NCBI RefSeq assembly: GCF_004341505.2
Contig: NZ_SLYP02000001.1
Coordinates: 1,065,001-1,129,000, forward strand
Direction: 5' to 3'
Length of the DNA: 64,000 nucleotides
Source: Sphingomonas sp. JUb134
Lineage (GTDB): Bacteria > Pseudomonadota > Alphaproteobacteria > Sphingomonadales > Sphingomonadaceae
Shown here: one piece after another, positions 39,242-48,082 of the stretch
How the letters are laid out: each line of letters begins with the position of its first letter
How positions within the stretch are numbered: position 1 is the stretch's first letter
Made by a program: the position numbers and the translations under genes
Notes under the pieces: model-generated
The model's database searches: none
What the model was told of the DNA's origin: nothing
What the model saw: only the letters and a program-made list of their open reading frames with translations

Positions 39242-40888
39242 TCAGCGGGTTTCGTTGCTGGTGTTGAAGCCGGCTGCCTTGGGCTCGCCGATCTCCTGCT
39301 CGCCGGCGAGCGCATGGTCGACATCGTCCTCCAGCGTCTCGAGGTGCATCAGCCGCTTCACGAATGGCGACACCAGCAGCACGGCCACGCCGATGCCGAT
39401 CGTCCACCAGCCGATGGTGTCGTAGACGGCGAGCGTGCCTTCCTTGGTCATCACGCCGCCTTCGCCCCCGGTCGCCTCGCCGATCTTGCCCGCGACGAAC
39501 TGGCCGACGGCCGTCATGTAGAACCAGGCGCCCATGATCAGGCTAGCCAGCGTCTTGGGCGAAAGCCGGTTCATGGCCGACAGGCCGACCGGCGACAGGC
39601 AGAGCTCACCCGAAGTCTGGAACAGATAGACCAGGAACACGAACAGCACCGGCGTCGCGACGCCCGGGCCGACCGAATTGGCGCCCCAGACGAATACCAG
39701 GAAGGCGAAGCCCACCTGGAGCAGGGCCAGGCCGAACTTGGCCGGGGTCGACGGTTCGAGCCCGCGCTTGCCCAGCCACACCCACAGCCAGGCGAAGACC
39801 GGGCCCAGCAGCACGATGTAGAGCGGGTTGATCGACTGGAAGATCGACGCCGGCACGCCCTGACGGTCGACATAGCGGTCGGTGTAGAGGTTGAGCGAAC
39901 CGCCCGCCTGCTCGAACAGGCCCCAGAACACCGGGTTGAGTGCGATCAGGAACAGGATCACCCACAGCCGGTGCCGTGCCTCGCGGTCCACGCGGAACGA
40001 CTGGAACAGAACATAGCCGAGCAGCGCGAAGCCGCTGACGGCGAGCAGTACCTCGATCACGTCGCGGTACTGGATCAGCGCCCAGGCGACGGCGATCGAG
40101 GCGAGGCCGAGGCCATAGAGCACATGCTCGAAGCGGATACCGCCGACCTTGCGCGCCAGCGCCGCAGGATCGGGGGATTCGCCATGGCCCAGCAGCAGCG
40201 GTTTGAACCCGACGAAGACGATCAGGCCCAGCAGCATGCCGACACCCGCGGCACCGAAACCGTAGCTCCAGCCGTAGGTCTCGCCCAGCCAGCCGGCCAG
40301 GATCGTGCCCAGCGTCGCACCGGTGTTAATGCCGATGTAGAAGATCGTGTAGGCGCCGTCGCGGCGCACGTCGGTGCGCGGATAGAGCTGGCCGACGATC
40401 ACTGAGATGTTGGCCTTCAGGAAGCCGGTGCCGACGATGATGAAGGCGAGCGCCAGCCAGAAGACGTTGATGGCGGCGCCGCTGTTGCCGCCGCCGTCGC
40501 CTTCGAAGCCCATCATCGTGTGGCCGATCGTCAGCAGGATCGCACCGAACAGCACGGCCTTGCGCTGGCCCAGATATCGGTCGGCGAGATAGCCGCCCAG
40601 CACCGGGGTGACGTACACCAGGCTGTTGTAGGCGCCGTAGATCAGATTGGCCTCGCCGTCGCTGAACAGCCAGTGCTTGGTGAGGTAGAACACCAACAGC
40701 GCGCGCATGCCGTAGTAGGAGAAGCGCTCCCACATCTCGGCGAAGAACAGGACGTACAAGCCCTTGGGATGGCCTGCGAACTCGGGCTTGCTGCTCATCG
40801 CGATGGACGCGCCACCGACGAGCAGTACCAACAGAAAGGCAACGGCGATTGCCGGGATGACAGCCACTAGATTCCCCTTTGAAGCCAT
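39242..40888 (-). CDS. POT/PTR family peptide transporter
   Basis: Proton-coupled di-/tripeptide importer of the inner membrane. 548 aa, about 14 hydrophobic helices. Signature motifs: FAEMWERFSYYGMRALLVFY (ExxERFxYY), YGAYNSLVYVTPVLGGYLAD, GTGFLKANISVIVGQLY and FQTSGELCLSPVGLSAMNRL. An extra hydrophobic helix precedes the usual start (VAVIPAIAVAFLLVLLVGGA); the internal MSSKPEF would be a shorter alternative start. ATG 40888 is chosen with AGGG 8 nt upstream. Divergent from the nitroreductase by 111 bp. Confidence 0.93.
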   Translation of the reverse strand: MASKGNLVAVIPAIAVAFLLVLLVGGASIAMSSKPEFAGHPKGLYVLFFAEMWERFSYYGMRALLVFYLTKHWLFSDGEANLIYGAYNSLVYVTPVLGGYLADRYLGQRKAVLFGAILLTIGHTMMGFEGDGGGNSGAAINVFWLALAFIIVGTGFLKANISVIVGQLYPRTDVRRDGAYTIFYIGINTGATLGTILAGWLGETYGWSYGFGAAGVGMLLGLIVFVGFKPLLLGHGESPDPAALARKVGGIRFEHVLYGLGLASIAVAWALIQYRDVIEVLLAVSGFALLGYVLFQSFRVDREARHRLWVILFLIALNPVFWGLFEQAGGSLNLYTDRYVDRQGVPASIFQSINPLYIVLLGPVFAWLWVWLGKRGLEPSTPAKFGLALLQVGFAFLVFVWGANSVGPGVATPVLFVFLVYLFQTSGELCLSPVGLSAMNRLSPKTLASLIMGAWFYMTAVGQFVAGKIGEATGGEGGVMTKEGTLAVYDTIGWWTIGIGVAVLLVSPFVKRLMHLETLEDDVDHALAGEQEIGEPKAAGFNTSNETR

Positions 40889-40999
40889 GGCGGCGCCCTG
40901 GTTGCCCGGGCACCTGGCGTGCATGGCGCGCGAGACTAGCGGAGAATCGCGGCGTGCCAAGCAGTTGTTGCCTGCGCGCCATGCCGCTAGGTCCGCTGC

Positions 41000-41581
41000 A
41001 TGATCTTCAACGACCGCACCACGCCGCTCTCGCTGCTCGCCACGCGCCGCTCGGGCAAGCCGCGCGAGATGGTCGCTCCCGGCCCCACGCCCGAGCAGAT
41101 CGACGCGATGCTCGCGCTTGCCGCGCGCACGCCGGACCATGGCAAGTTGGCGCCGTGGCGCTTCGTCGTGGTGCCGGGCGACCGGCGCGCGGCGTTCAAC
41201 GCGATGCTGGCCGATGCCTATCGCACGGAAAAGCCCGATGCCGGCCGGCTGGAGCTGGATGCGATGACGAGCTTCGGCGTGCCGGCCCCGACCCTGGTGG
41301 TGGTGCTGTCCTCGCCCCGACCCGATAGCCACATCCCGCTGTGGGAGCAGCAGATGTCGGCCGGGGCCGCTGCCATGAACCTGCTGCACGCCGCCCATGC
41401 CATGGGCTTCGTCGCAAGCTGGATCACGGGCTGGCCGAGCATGTCGCCGACGGTGCGCGACGCGTTCGGCGGCGATCCGGAACGGGTCGTCGGCTTCGTG
41501 TTCATCGGCACGGCAGGTAAGCCCCTGGAGGAGCGGCCGCGGCCGGATCTCTCCTCGGTGGTAAGCCGCTGGGACGGCTGA
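41000..41581 (+). CDS. Nitroreductase family protein (YdjA-like)
   Basis: 193 aa, FMN-dependent oxidoreductase of the small YdjA type: LLATRRSGKPREMVAPGPT, then AARTPDHGKLAPWRFVVV (FMN phosphate contact), a helix AAAMNLLHAAHAMGFVASWI and GFVFIGTAGKPLEERPRP. Starts at ATG 41000. Substrate unknown; family members reduce nitro groups or quinones with NAD(P)H. Followed after 38 bp by the GntR gene. Confidence 0.9.
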   Translation: MIFNDRTTPLSLLATRRSGKPREMVAPGPTPEQIDAMLALAARTPDHGKLAPWRFVVVPGDRRAAFNAMLADAYRTEKPDAGRLELDAMTSFGVPAPTLVVVLSSPRPDSHIPLWEQQMSAGAAAMNLLHAAHAMGFVASWITGWPSMSPTVRDAFGGDPERVVGFVFIGTAGKPLEERPRPDLSSVVSRWDG

Positions 41582-41619
41582 GGGGTGGACGCGCTGCACG
41601 GTTGCTGTATTAAGGCAGC

Positions 41620-41970
41620 ATGGCAGTGATCGAGAACGACGACAGCCCCGTCTACCTGAAACTCCGCGCGATCGTGGCAGCCGCCATCCTGCGCGGCGAA
41701 TATCGGGCAGGGGACCAGCTTCCGTCGGTCCGCGCTTTTGCCGCAGAGCAGGGGGCGAACCCGCTGACGGTCGCCAAGGCGTATCAGACCTTCCAGGACG
41801 ACGGGTACGTCGAGGTGCGGCGCGGAGTCGGCATGTTCGTGCTGCCCGGTGCCGCCGAACGGCTGCGGCTCGCCGAGCGCGAACGTTTCCTGGCAGCCAC
41901 CTGGCCGCGGGTGCGCGAGAACATCGCACTGCTCGGCCTGGATCTCCACGACCTGCTCGAGCACGCCTGA
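41620..41970 (+). CDS. GntR family regulator, YtrA type
   Basis: 116 aa: N-terminal winged helix (VYLKLRAIVAAAILRGEYRA then GDQLPSVRAFAAEQGANPLT) and a short two-helix C-terminal part, the YtrA subfamily layout that lacks a large ligand domain. YtrA regulators usually control ABC transporter operons; none is adjacent here, so the targets are open. Downstream lies a gene with its own stress promoter. Confidence 0.92.
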   Translation: MAVIENDDSPVYLKLRAIVAAAILRGEYRAGDQLPSVRAFAAEQGANPLTVAKAYQTFQDDGYVEVRRGVGMFVLPGAAERLRLAERERFLAATWPRVRENIALLGLDLHDLLEHA

Positions 41971-41980
41971 CGCCTCGTCG

Positions 41981-42006
41981 GGAACCGCGCACGACTCGGC
42001 GACGTT
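41981..42006 (+). promoter_or_regulatory. EcfG-type general-stress promoter of the zinc-ribbon gene
   Basis: GGAAC (41981-41985), 17-nt spacer, CGTT (42003-42006): exact consensus match in the 63-bp gap after the GntR gene, 27 nt before the start codon at 42034. Confidence 0.7.
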
Positions 42007-42033
42007 CTCCCCTGTTGATAAAGGGGAAAGATC

Positions 42034-42258
42034 ATGCGGCAGAGCAGCAGTTTCGTGCCCGGCGCGACCGGGTATCGGGTCGCGTACCGGCTATCAGAGA
42101 CGAACCATTGCCCGGGATGCGGGCAGAGCCACTGGTTCGTCGGCCGCATGTCGGCCGAGTGCGCGTTCTGCCATACCGCCTTGCCGATCAGCGGCGTGCA
42201 CAGCCTCGGCAACGGGGTGACCCGCACGTCTCCCCGACCGCCGCTCCTGGCGGCCTGA
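42034..42258 (+). CDS. Small zinc-ribbon protein
   Basis: 74 aa with two CxxC knuckles, Cys26-Cys29 (HCPGCGQSHW) and Cys43-Cys46 (ECAFCHTALP), spaced to bind one zinc. The motif between them (GRMSAECAFC) is one I recall from many short sphingomonad proteins of unknown function. Strong ribosome-binding region AAGGGGAAAG. Its perfect EcfG promoter suggests a general-stress role. It ends 55 bp before the chosen Sua5 start. Confidence 0.8.
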   Translation: MRQSSSFVPGATGYRVAYRLSETNHCPGCGQSHWFVGRMSAECAFCHTALPISGVHSLGNGVTRTSPRPPLLAA

Positions 42259-42313
42259 CGACCGGCGCGATCGCCTCTTGTCCGCAGGGAGCCCGCAGGA
42301 TAGCGGCGGTCCC

Positions 42314-43264
42314 GTGCCGTCGCCTGCCGCCCTGCCGATCCCACGCTGCCTGCCGTACGGCCCCGATGCGGTGGCCGAGGCAGCGCAGCGCATCGCCGAT
42401 GGACAGTGCGTCGCCGTTCCCACGGAGACGGTGTACGGCCTCGCAGCGGACGCCACGAATGCCGAGGCCGTTGCGTCCATCTATGCCGCCAAGGGGCGCC
42501 CCAGCTTCAACCCGCTGATCGTTCACCTGCCCGATCGCACCGCGGCAGAGGCGTTGGCCCATTTCGATGCGTACGCCGGGCGGCTGGCGGACGCTTTCTG
42601 GCCGGGGCCACTGACCCTCGTCCTGCCGCTTCGGGAGGATTCGGGGATCGCCTCGCTGGTGACGGCCGGCCTTTCGAGCATCGCCATCCGGGTGCCGGCG
42701 CACCGCGCGATGCAGGCGTTGCTTGCCGCGACGGGCAGGCCGCTCGCGGCGCCGTCGGCCAACGCCAGCGGCGGCATCAGCCCAACCCGGGCGGAGCATG
42801 TGGTGGCGAGCCTGAACGGGCGTATCCCGCTGGTGCTCGATGACGGCCCGACTGAACGCGGCCTGGAGTCGACGATCCTCGCCTGCACCGATGGTACCAT
42901 GCGTCTCCTGCGTCCGGGGCCGATCACGGCCGAGCAGGTGGCGGCCGTCACGGGAGCCCTGCCCGGGGCGGCGGGCAGCGGGATTGAGGCGCCGGGGCAA
43001 CTCGCCAGCCACTATGCGCCCGGCAAGCCGGTGCGGCTCGATGCCACGGCTGCGCAAGCGGACGAGTGGCTGATCGGCTTCGGGCCGGTGGCGGGCGATG
43101 ACACGCTGTCGGCCGCGGGCGATCTCACCGAGGCGGCAGCGCGGCTGTTCGATTGCCTGCACCGTGCGGATGCAGCGCCGAAGGCGCGGATCGCCGTCGC
43201 GCCGGTCACGCGCGAGGGGCTGGGCGTCGCGATCAACGACCGCCTAACGCGCGCAGCCGTCTAA
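42314..43264 (+). CDS. tsaC: L-threonylcarbamoyladenylate synthase (Sua5 type)
   Basis: Makes threonylcarbamoyl-AMP for the t6A modification of ANN-decoding tRNAs. YrdC domain: KxR-type region AVPTETVYGLAADATN, SIYAAKGRPSFNPLIVHL, FWPGPLTLVLPL, IAIRVPAH and APSANASGGISPTRAEHV; then a linker and a C-terminal Sua5 domain beginning PGQLASHYAPGKPV, so it is the long Sua5 form (316 aa). Start uncertain: GTG 42314 fits the family length, while TTG 42278 in the same frame would add 12 residues; neither has a strong ribosome site. Confidence 0.9.
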   Translation: MPSPAALPIPRCLPYGPDAVAEAAQRIADGQCVAVPTETVYGLAADATNAEAVASIYAAKGRPSFNPLIVHLPDRTAAEALAHFDAYAGRLADAFWPGPLTLVLPLREDSGIASLVTAGLSSIAIRVPAHRAMQALLAATGRPLAAPSANASGGISPTRAEHVVASLNGRIPLVLDDGPTERGLESTILACTDGTMRLLRPGPITAEQVAAVTGALPGAAGSGIEAPGQLASHYAPGKPVRLDATAAQADEWLIGFGPVAGDDTLSAAGDLTEAAARLFDCLHRADAAPKARIAVAPVTREGLGVAINDRLTRAAV

Positions 43265-43291
43265 GGCGGCGCGGGAGCTGCCCGCGCCGCC
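43265..43291. terminator. Hairpin between convergent Sua5 and msrA genes
   Basis: Perfect 11-bp stem GGCGGCGCGGG / CCCGCGCCGCC with a 5-nt loop directly after the Sua5 stop codon. It could serve both strands, though there is no T-tract. Confidence 0.55.
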
Positions 43292-43299
43292 CATGAAGG

Positions 43300-43848
43300 T
43301 CAGGCTGCGGTCGGCGCCGCTGCCTTGGAACGTGCCGCGAAGCTCTTGCGTAGCTTCTGGAGCTTGGGCGGAATCACCGCCATGCAATAGGGGTTCCGCT
43401 GGCCTTCGCCTTCCCAATATTCCTGGTGATAGCCCTCGGCCGGGTACCATTCGCCCAGCGGCTCGATCGTGGTGACGATCTTGCCGCCGCTTTCGCCCGC
43501 GCGCTCGATACCGGCACGCGCGCGCGCTTCCTGATCGGCGTCGTGCGGGAAGATCGCCGACCGGTACTGCGTTCCGATGTCGTTGCCCTGACGGTTCAGC
43601 TGCGTCGGGTCATGCGTCGCAAAGAAGATGTCGAGCATCTCGTCATAGCTGATCTGGTCGGCGTCATAGGTGATGCGGATCGCTTCGGCATGGCCCGTGT
43701 CGCCGCCGCACACCTGCTTGTAGGTCGGGTTCGGCACGGTGCCGCCGATATAGCCGCTCTCGACCGACTCCACGCCGATCACGTCGCGGAACACCGCCTC
43801 GGTGCACCAGAAACAGCCGCCCGCAAAGGTCGCGACTTCGGTAGCCAT
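43300..43848 (-). CDS. msrA: Peptide-methionine (S)-S-oxide reductase
   Basis: Repairs oxidised methionine. 182 aa with the catalytic motif GGCFWCTE (Cys12), [21 protein letters not shown], and YHQEYWEG near the C-terminus. ATG 43848 is chosen because AGGAG lies 7 nt upstream; TTG 43851 is possible. Convergent with Sua5 and divergent from galE across 163 bp in which no clear promoter was seen. Confidence 0.95.
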   Translation of the reverse strand: MATEVATFAGGCFWCTEAVFRDVIGVESVESGYIGGTVPNPTYKQVCGGDTGHAEAIRITYDADQISYDEMLDIFFATHDPTQLNRQGNDIGTQYRSAIFPHDADQEARARAGIERAGESGGKIVTTIEPLGEWYPAEGYHQEYWEGEGQRNPYCMAVIPPKLQKLRKSFAARSKAAAPTAA

Positions 43849-44011
43849 CAAACATCTCCTGACAAATCCGCGAGCGCGCGCGGAGGGAATTGGATCGAAA
43901 GCGGTGCTTCCGACCGCAGCCCCGCGCGCGTTCGTCGCCTAGAGATAGGAAGGCGCTCGCCCGGCACAATCACCGCTGCTAGGCGTGCGCCCAAAGCAAA
44001 GGGGATTGAGC

Positions 44012-45013
44012 ATGCGCGAAGGGTCGATCCTGGTAACGGGCGGGGCAGGGTACATCGGCAGTCATGCCGTGCTGGCCCTGCTGGACGCCGGCTGGCGCGT
44101 GGTGGTGGTGGACAATCTCGTGACCGGGTTCGCCTGGGCGGTAGATCCGCGCGCAACGCTGGTCCAGGCGGCGATCGAGGATGAGGATGCGGTGCGTGCC
44201 GCCATGCGCGCGCATGATGTCCTGGCGGTCATGCACTTTGCGGGATCGGTGGTGGTGCCGGAATCCGTCGCGGATCCGCTCAAATACTATCGCAACAACA
44301 CCGCCGCGAGCCGCTCGCTGATCGAAAGCGCGGTTGCCTGCGGGGTGAAGCACTTCATCTTTTCGTCGACCGCCGCGACCTATGGCATTCCCGACCAGGT
44401 GCCGATCCGCGAGGACTCGCCCAAGGCGCCGATCAATCCCTATGGCATGTCCAAGCTGATGACCGAGATCATGCTGAAGGACGTCGCCGCCGCGCACCCG
44501 ATCAACTATTGCGCGCTGCGCTATTTCAACGTCGCGGGCGCGGACCCGCAGGGGCGCTCGGGCCAGTCCACCGCAGGCGCGACGCACCTGATCAAGGTGG
44601 CGGTGGAGGCCGCGACCGGCAAGCGCAGCCACGTCTCCGTGTTCGGCACCGACTTCGCGACCGAGGACGGGACCGGGGTGCGCGACTATATCCACGTGTC
44701 GGACCTGGCGGCGGCGCACGTACATGCGCTCGACCTGCTGATCGCCGAACCGGGCGAAAGCCACACGCTCAACTGCGGCTATGGCCGGGGCTATTCGGTG
44801 AACCAGGTCCTCGATGCCGTCGACCGGGTGACCAACCTGAAGATCGAGCGCCGCATGGAAGGGCGTCGACCGGGAGACCCCGATGCGCTGGTAGCCGACA
44901 ACCGCGCGATCCTCGCCGCGCTGCCGTGGCGACCGCAGCATGACGACCTGGACCGCATCGTCGCAGATGCGCTCGCCTGGGAACGCGCCCTAGCCGAGCG
45001 GGCTGAGGGCTGA
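44012..45013 (+). CDS. galE: UDP-glucose 4-epimerase
   Basis: Interconverts UDP-glucose and UDP-galactose, supplying galactose for surface polysaccharide. 333 aa extended SDR: NAD-binding VTGGAGYIGSHAVLALL, FSSTAATYG with the catalytic Ser/Thr, YGMSK (Tyr-Lys pair), RYFNVAGADPQGRSG and RDYIHVSDLAAAHVHAL. ATG 44012 has AGGGG 7-8 nt upstream; an in-frame ATG-like start at 43985 is weaker. The last 24 nt overlap the convergent PAP2 gene. Confidence 0.93.
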   Translation: MREGSILVTGGAGYIGSHAVLALLDAGWRVVVVDNLVTGFAWAVDPRATLVQAAIEDEDAVRAAMRAHDVLAVMHFAGSVVVPESVADPLKYYRNNTAASRSLIESAVACGVKHFIFSSTAATYGIPDQVPIREDSPKAPINPYGMSKLMTEIMLKDVAAAHPINYCALRYFNVAGADPQGRSGQSTAGATHLIKVAVEAATGKRSHVSVFGTDFATEDGTGVRDYIHVSDLAAAHVHALDLLIAEPGESHTLNCGYGRGYSVNQVLDAVDRVTNLKIERRMEGRRPGDPDALVADNRAILAALPWRPQHDDLDRIVADALAWERALAERAEG

Positions 45014-45721
45014 TCCGCGGCGGGCGGTGCGGGCGAGCAGCGCCAGCTCCACCCGCCACCAGCCGAGCGCCCACAGCGCGCCGAAGATCCAGCCGGCGAG
45101 CACGTCGCTCGGCCAATGCACGCCCAGGTACACTCGGCTGACACCGATCAGTGCCACGATCGTCATCGTGGCGCCGATCACGAACAGCCGTACGCGGGCC
45201 TGCCGGATCATCGGAAACAGCAGCGTCGCGACCGTCAGATAGACGATGGCGCTGTTCGCACTGTGGCCGGACGGAAAGCTGGCCGAGGTCTCGCGCATCA
45301 GATGCTCGACCAGGTCCGGCCGGGCGCGTTCGAACAGCTGCTTGAGCAGCGACACCATGATGCCCCCGCCGATCGTCGCCGCCAGCGTCAGCGCCGCAGT
45401 CCGCCAGAGGCGGCGGAGCAGCAGCAGGATCGTCGCAAGCGTCACCACCAGGGTAAGAACCGTTCCGCTTCCAAGCGCCGTGATGTCGCGAGCGATCGAC
45501 GGCAGCTTGGCGGGGCCGATCGGCACGTCCGGATGGCCCGGCACGCGCATTGCCAGGATCAGCGTCTGATCGAACGCCAGCGCGTCGCCGCGTGCGATCA
45601 CCGAAGCGAGGAACAGCAATCCAAGCAGGGCGACCGCAACGAGCACGCCCGCGATCAGCGGCCATGGCCGGCGTCCGGATGCACGCGTCTCGTGGCCCAG
45701 GGGCAGGAGAGAGGGAGCCAT
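44990..45721 (-). CDS. PAP2 family membrane phosphatase
   Basis: 243 aa with about six membrane helices and the three PAP2 motifs: KQLFERARP, SASFPSGHSANS and SRVYLGVHWPSDVLAG (catalytic His). Likely dephosphorylates a lipid phosphate such as undecaprenyl diphosphate or phosphatidic acid on the periplasmic side. The 3' end overlaps galE by 24 nt on the other strand. Confidence 0.92.
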   Translation of the reverse strand: MAPSLLPLGHETRASGRRPWPLIAGVLVAVALLGLLFLASVIARGDALAFDQTLILAMRVPGHPDVPIGPAKLPSIARDITALGSGTVLTLVVTLATILLLLRRLWRTAALTLAATIGGGIMVSLLKQLFERARPDLVEHLMRETSASFPSGHSANSAIVYLTVATLLFPMIRQARVRLFVIGATMTIVALIGVSRVYLGVHWPSDVLAGWIFGALWALGWWRVELALLARTARRGSALSPLG

Positions 45722-45814
45722 GGCCTGCGTGTCGCAGCCTACACGCGCCGAGGCAATCGGGGACGGAGGAGAAAGCCGGTTTCGGCGAGGGAGCGCAGCG
45801 GCGTTGCGGGGAAG

Positions 45815-45890
45815 TGGTGGGCTCGCCGGGATTCGAACCCGGGACCTACAGATTAAAAGTCCGTTGCTCTACCGACTGAGCTACGAGCCC
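45815..45890 (-). tRNA. tRNA-Lys (anticodon TTT)
   Basis: 76-nt cloverleaf on the minus strand: acceptor GGGCTCG pairs with CGAGCCC, D-loop AGCTCAGTCGGTAGAGC, anticodon loop CTTTTAA with TTT at 45857-45855, T-arm GGGTTCGAATCCC, and an encoded CCA (45817-45815). It lies 69 bp downstream of folK in the same direction and 93 bp upstream of the PAP2 gene. Confidence 0.98.
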
Positions 45891-45959
45891 TCACCATTCC
45901 GTCGTTGCAAACGCGATCCGCCTGGGAAACGCCCCACGACGCGGTACGTGCCGCGCGCC

Positions 45960-46454
45960 CTACGGAGCCGAAGCCGCCGGGTCAACCGCCCGGGCGCGTC
46001 GCAGTCTCTGCGCGAGCTGGCGAATACGGAGCCCGCTTACCGGGTCGCGCCAGTCGGGCACGAGTTGCGCGAGGGGGGTGAGCACGAAATCACGGGTTCG
46101 GAATGCCGGATGCGGAACGACGAGGCCGCGGCTCGCCCAGGGCCCCCCCGACCAGAGCACCAGGTCGAGGTCGAGCACCCGCGTTCCCCAGCGCCGCCCG
46201 CGCCGCCTCCCGAAGCTGCGCTCGATCGCCTTGCACCGCGCCAGCATCTCGGGCGGAGAGAGCGGGCTTTCCACCAGCGCGACCGTGTTGGCGTAGCGCC
46301 GCAGCGAGGGGCCGAGCGGCGCGCTGCGGATCACCGGCGCGACGGCGACCACGCCGCCCAGCGCCTCCAGCGCGGCCCCTACCTCACGCTCCGGGCTGCC
46401 GTGACGGCCACGGCGATTGGACCCGATCGCGATCGCATAGCTTGCCCTTGCCAT
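45960..46454 (-). CDS. folK: HPPK, 6-hydroxymethyl-dihydropterin pyrophosphokinase
   Basis: Folate synthesis: pyrophosphorylates 6-hydroxymethyl-7,8-dihydropterin. 164 aa with AIAIGSNRRG, the catalytic RRWGTRVLDLDLVLW, and VVPHPAFRTRDFVLTPLAQL. Starts at ATG 46454, only 23 bp from the divergent uracil-DNA glycosylase start, so both promoters must overlap neighbouring coding sequence. Confidence 0.95.
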   Translation of the reverse strand: MARASYAIAIGSNRRGRHGSPEREVGAALEALGGVVAVAPVIRSAPLGPSLRRYANTVALVESPLSPPEMLARCKAIERSFGRRRGRRWGTRVLDLDLVLWSGGPWASRGLVVPHPAFRTRDFVLTPLAQLVPDWRDPVSGLRIRQLAQRLRRARAVDPAASAP

Positions 46455-46477
46455 GCCCTCGCGCCTACCGCAGCCCC

Positions 46478-47143
46478 ATGTCTGCTGCCAGTCCGCTTCG
46501 CGCCACCGAACCCCCTCATGATTGCCCGCTCTGCCCCCGCCTAGTGGCTTTTCGCGAATCGCTGCGGCAGGAGTATCCGGACTGGTGGAACGCGCCGGTG
46601 CCTGCGTTCGGCGATCCGGATGCCTGGCTCGGAGTCATTGGCCTCGCACCGGGCAAGCATGGCGCCAACCGCACCGGGCGGCCCTTCACCGGAGATTATG
46701 CTGGGGCGCTGCTCTACGACACGCTCGCCAAGTTCGGCCTGTCCGAGGGGGTGTTCGACGCCCGGCCCGACGACGGGCTGGAGTTGAAGGGCGTGATGCT
46801 CGTCAACGCGGTGCGCTGCCTGCCGCCGGAGAACAAGCCGACGCCGGAGGAGATCCGTACCTGCCGCCCCTTCCTGGAGGCGCCGATCGCCGCGCTGCCG
46901 CGCGTGCGCGTGTTCGTGGCGCTCGGCCAGATCGCCCACCAGTCAGCGGTGAAGGCGCTCGGCGGAAAGCTGCCTAAGGCCAAGTTCGGCCACCTCGCCG
47001 AGCACCGCATGCCCGACGGCCGGATCCTGATCGATAGCTACCACTGCTCGCGCTACAACCAGAACACCGGCCGGTTGACCCAGCCGATGTTCGAGGCGGT
47101 GTTCGAGCGGGCGCTGCAGCTGCGCGACGCGGTCGCCGCCTGA
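46478..47143 (+). CDS. Type-5 uracil-DNA glycosylase (UDGb)
   Basis: Removes uracil and other deaminated bases from DNA. 221 aa with iron-sulphur cysteines CPLC (16-19) plus CLPPENKP and RTCRPF, motif GLAPGKHGANRTGRPFTGD (UDGb form) and the second motif YHCSRYNQNTGRLTQPMF, in which Cys replaces the usual Pro of HPS. Start ATG 46478 fits the N-terminus; an open frame extends far upstream without a ribosome site. Confidence 0.9.
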   Translation: MSAASPLRATEPPHDCPLCPRLVAFRESLRQEYPDWWNAPVPAFGDPDAWLGVIGLAPGKHGANRTGRPFTGDYAGALLYDTLAKFGLSEGVFDARPDDGLELKGVMLVNAVRCLPPENKPTPEEIRTCRPFLEAPIAALPRVRVFVALGQIAHQSAVKALGGKLPKAKFGHLAEHRMPDGRILIDSYHCSRYNQNTGRLTQPMFEAVFERALQLRDAVAA

Positions 47144-47153
47144 CGCTGCGGCG

Positions 47154-48002
47154 TCAGATGTCCTGGGTCAGCCGGCCGTAGAGTTCCGGCCGGCGATCGC
47201 GGAAGAAGCCGAAGGCGGCACGGTGGCGCGCCACGCGATCCAGGTCGAGCGTGGCGGTGATGACGCCCTCTTCCTCGCGGTCCAGCTCGGCCAGGATGTC
47301 ACCGCGCTCGTCGCAGATGAAGCTGGTGCCGTAGAAGGTCTGGTCATGCTCGGTGCCGACGCGGTTGGCGGCGATCACGGGCACGACGTTGGACACGGCA
47401 TGGCCCACCATCGCGCGGCGCCACAGCCGGGCGGTGTCGAGGCTGGTGTCGTGCGGCTCGCTGCCGATCGCGGTGGGGTAGAAGAGCAGCTGCGCGCCCA
47501 TCAGCATCATCGCGCGCGCGGTCTCGGGATACCATTGGTCCCAGCAGACGCCGACGCCGATCTTCGCGGCGGGGCCGTCCCACACCTTGAACCCGGTGTT
47601 GCCGGGCCGGAAGTAGAACTTCTCTTCGTATCCCGGGCCGTCGGGAATGTGGCTCTTGCGATAGACGCCCTGGACCTTGCCCTCGGGGCCGATCATCGCG
47701 AGCGAGTTGTAATAGTGGGGGCCGTCCGCCTCGAAGAAGCTGGTCGGGATGTGGACCTTGAGCTCGGCGGCGAGCGCCTGCATCGCCAGCACCGCCTTGT
47801 GCTCGCCGACGGGCTTCGCGTTGGCGAACAGCCCCTCGTCCTCGACGCGGCAGAAATACTCGCCCTCGAACAGTTCCGGGGGCAGGATCACCTGCGCACC
47901 CTTCGCATGCGCCTCCCGCACCAGGCGAGTGACGTTGGCGATGTTCGCATCGATGTCGTTGGAAAAGGCGAGCTGCAGCGCGGCGACGGTGATTTCGGTC
48001 AT
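47154..48002 (-). CDS. aguB: N-carbamoylputrescine amidase
   Basis: Hydrolyses N-carbamoylputrescine to putrescine, CO2 and ammonia. 282-aa nitrilase-fold enzyme: catalytic Glu in ILPPELFEGEYFC, Lys in YRKSHIPDGPGYEEKFYF, Cys in GVGVCWDQWYPETARAM. Forms a pathway with aguA 80 bp upstream in the same direction; a strong hairpin lies between them. No arginine decarboxylase is in the window. Confidence 0.95.
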   Translation of the reverse strand: MTEITVAALQLAFSNDIDANIANVTRLVREAHAKGAQVILPPELFEGEYFCRVEDEGLFANAKPVGEHKAVLAMQALAAELKVHIPTSFFEADGPHYYNSLAMIGPEGKVQGVYRKSHIPDGPGYEEKFYFRPGNTGFKVWDGPAAKIGVGVCWDQWYPETARAMMLMGAQLLFYPTAIGSEPHDTSLDTARLWRRAMVGHAVSNVVPVIAANRVGTEHDQTFYGTSFICDERGDILAELDREEEGVITATLDLDRVARHRAAFGFFRDRRPELYGRLTQDI

Positions 48003-48048
48003 GCCGCGCTATGTAGTCGAACTGGCCCGCGTTGCCAGAGGCGGATAC

Positions 48049-48074
48049 GGGCGCGGCGACGGACCGCCGCGCCC
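48049..48074. terminator. Hairpin between aguA and aguB
   Basis: Perfect 10-bp stem GGGCGCGGCG / CGCCGCGCCC with a 6-nt loop in the 80-bp gap. It may attenuate read-through from aguA to aguB, or protect message ends; no T-tract. Confidence 0.45.
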
Positions 48075-48082
48075 GAACGCAA

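Noticed and set aside
42278..42313. TTG start adding 12 residues to the Sua5 protein
   Set aside because: No Shine-Dalgarno sequence and the extra residues do not resemble the family; kept as an alternative only.
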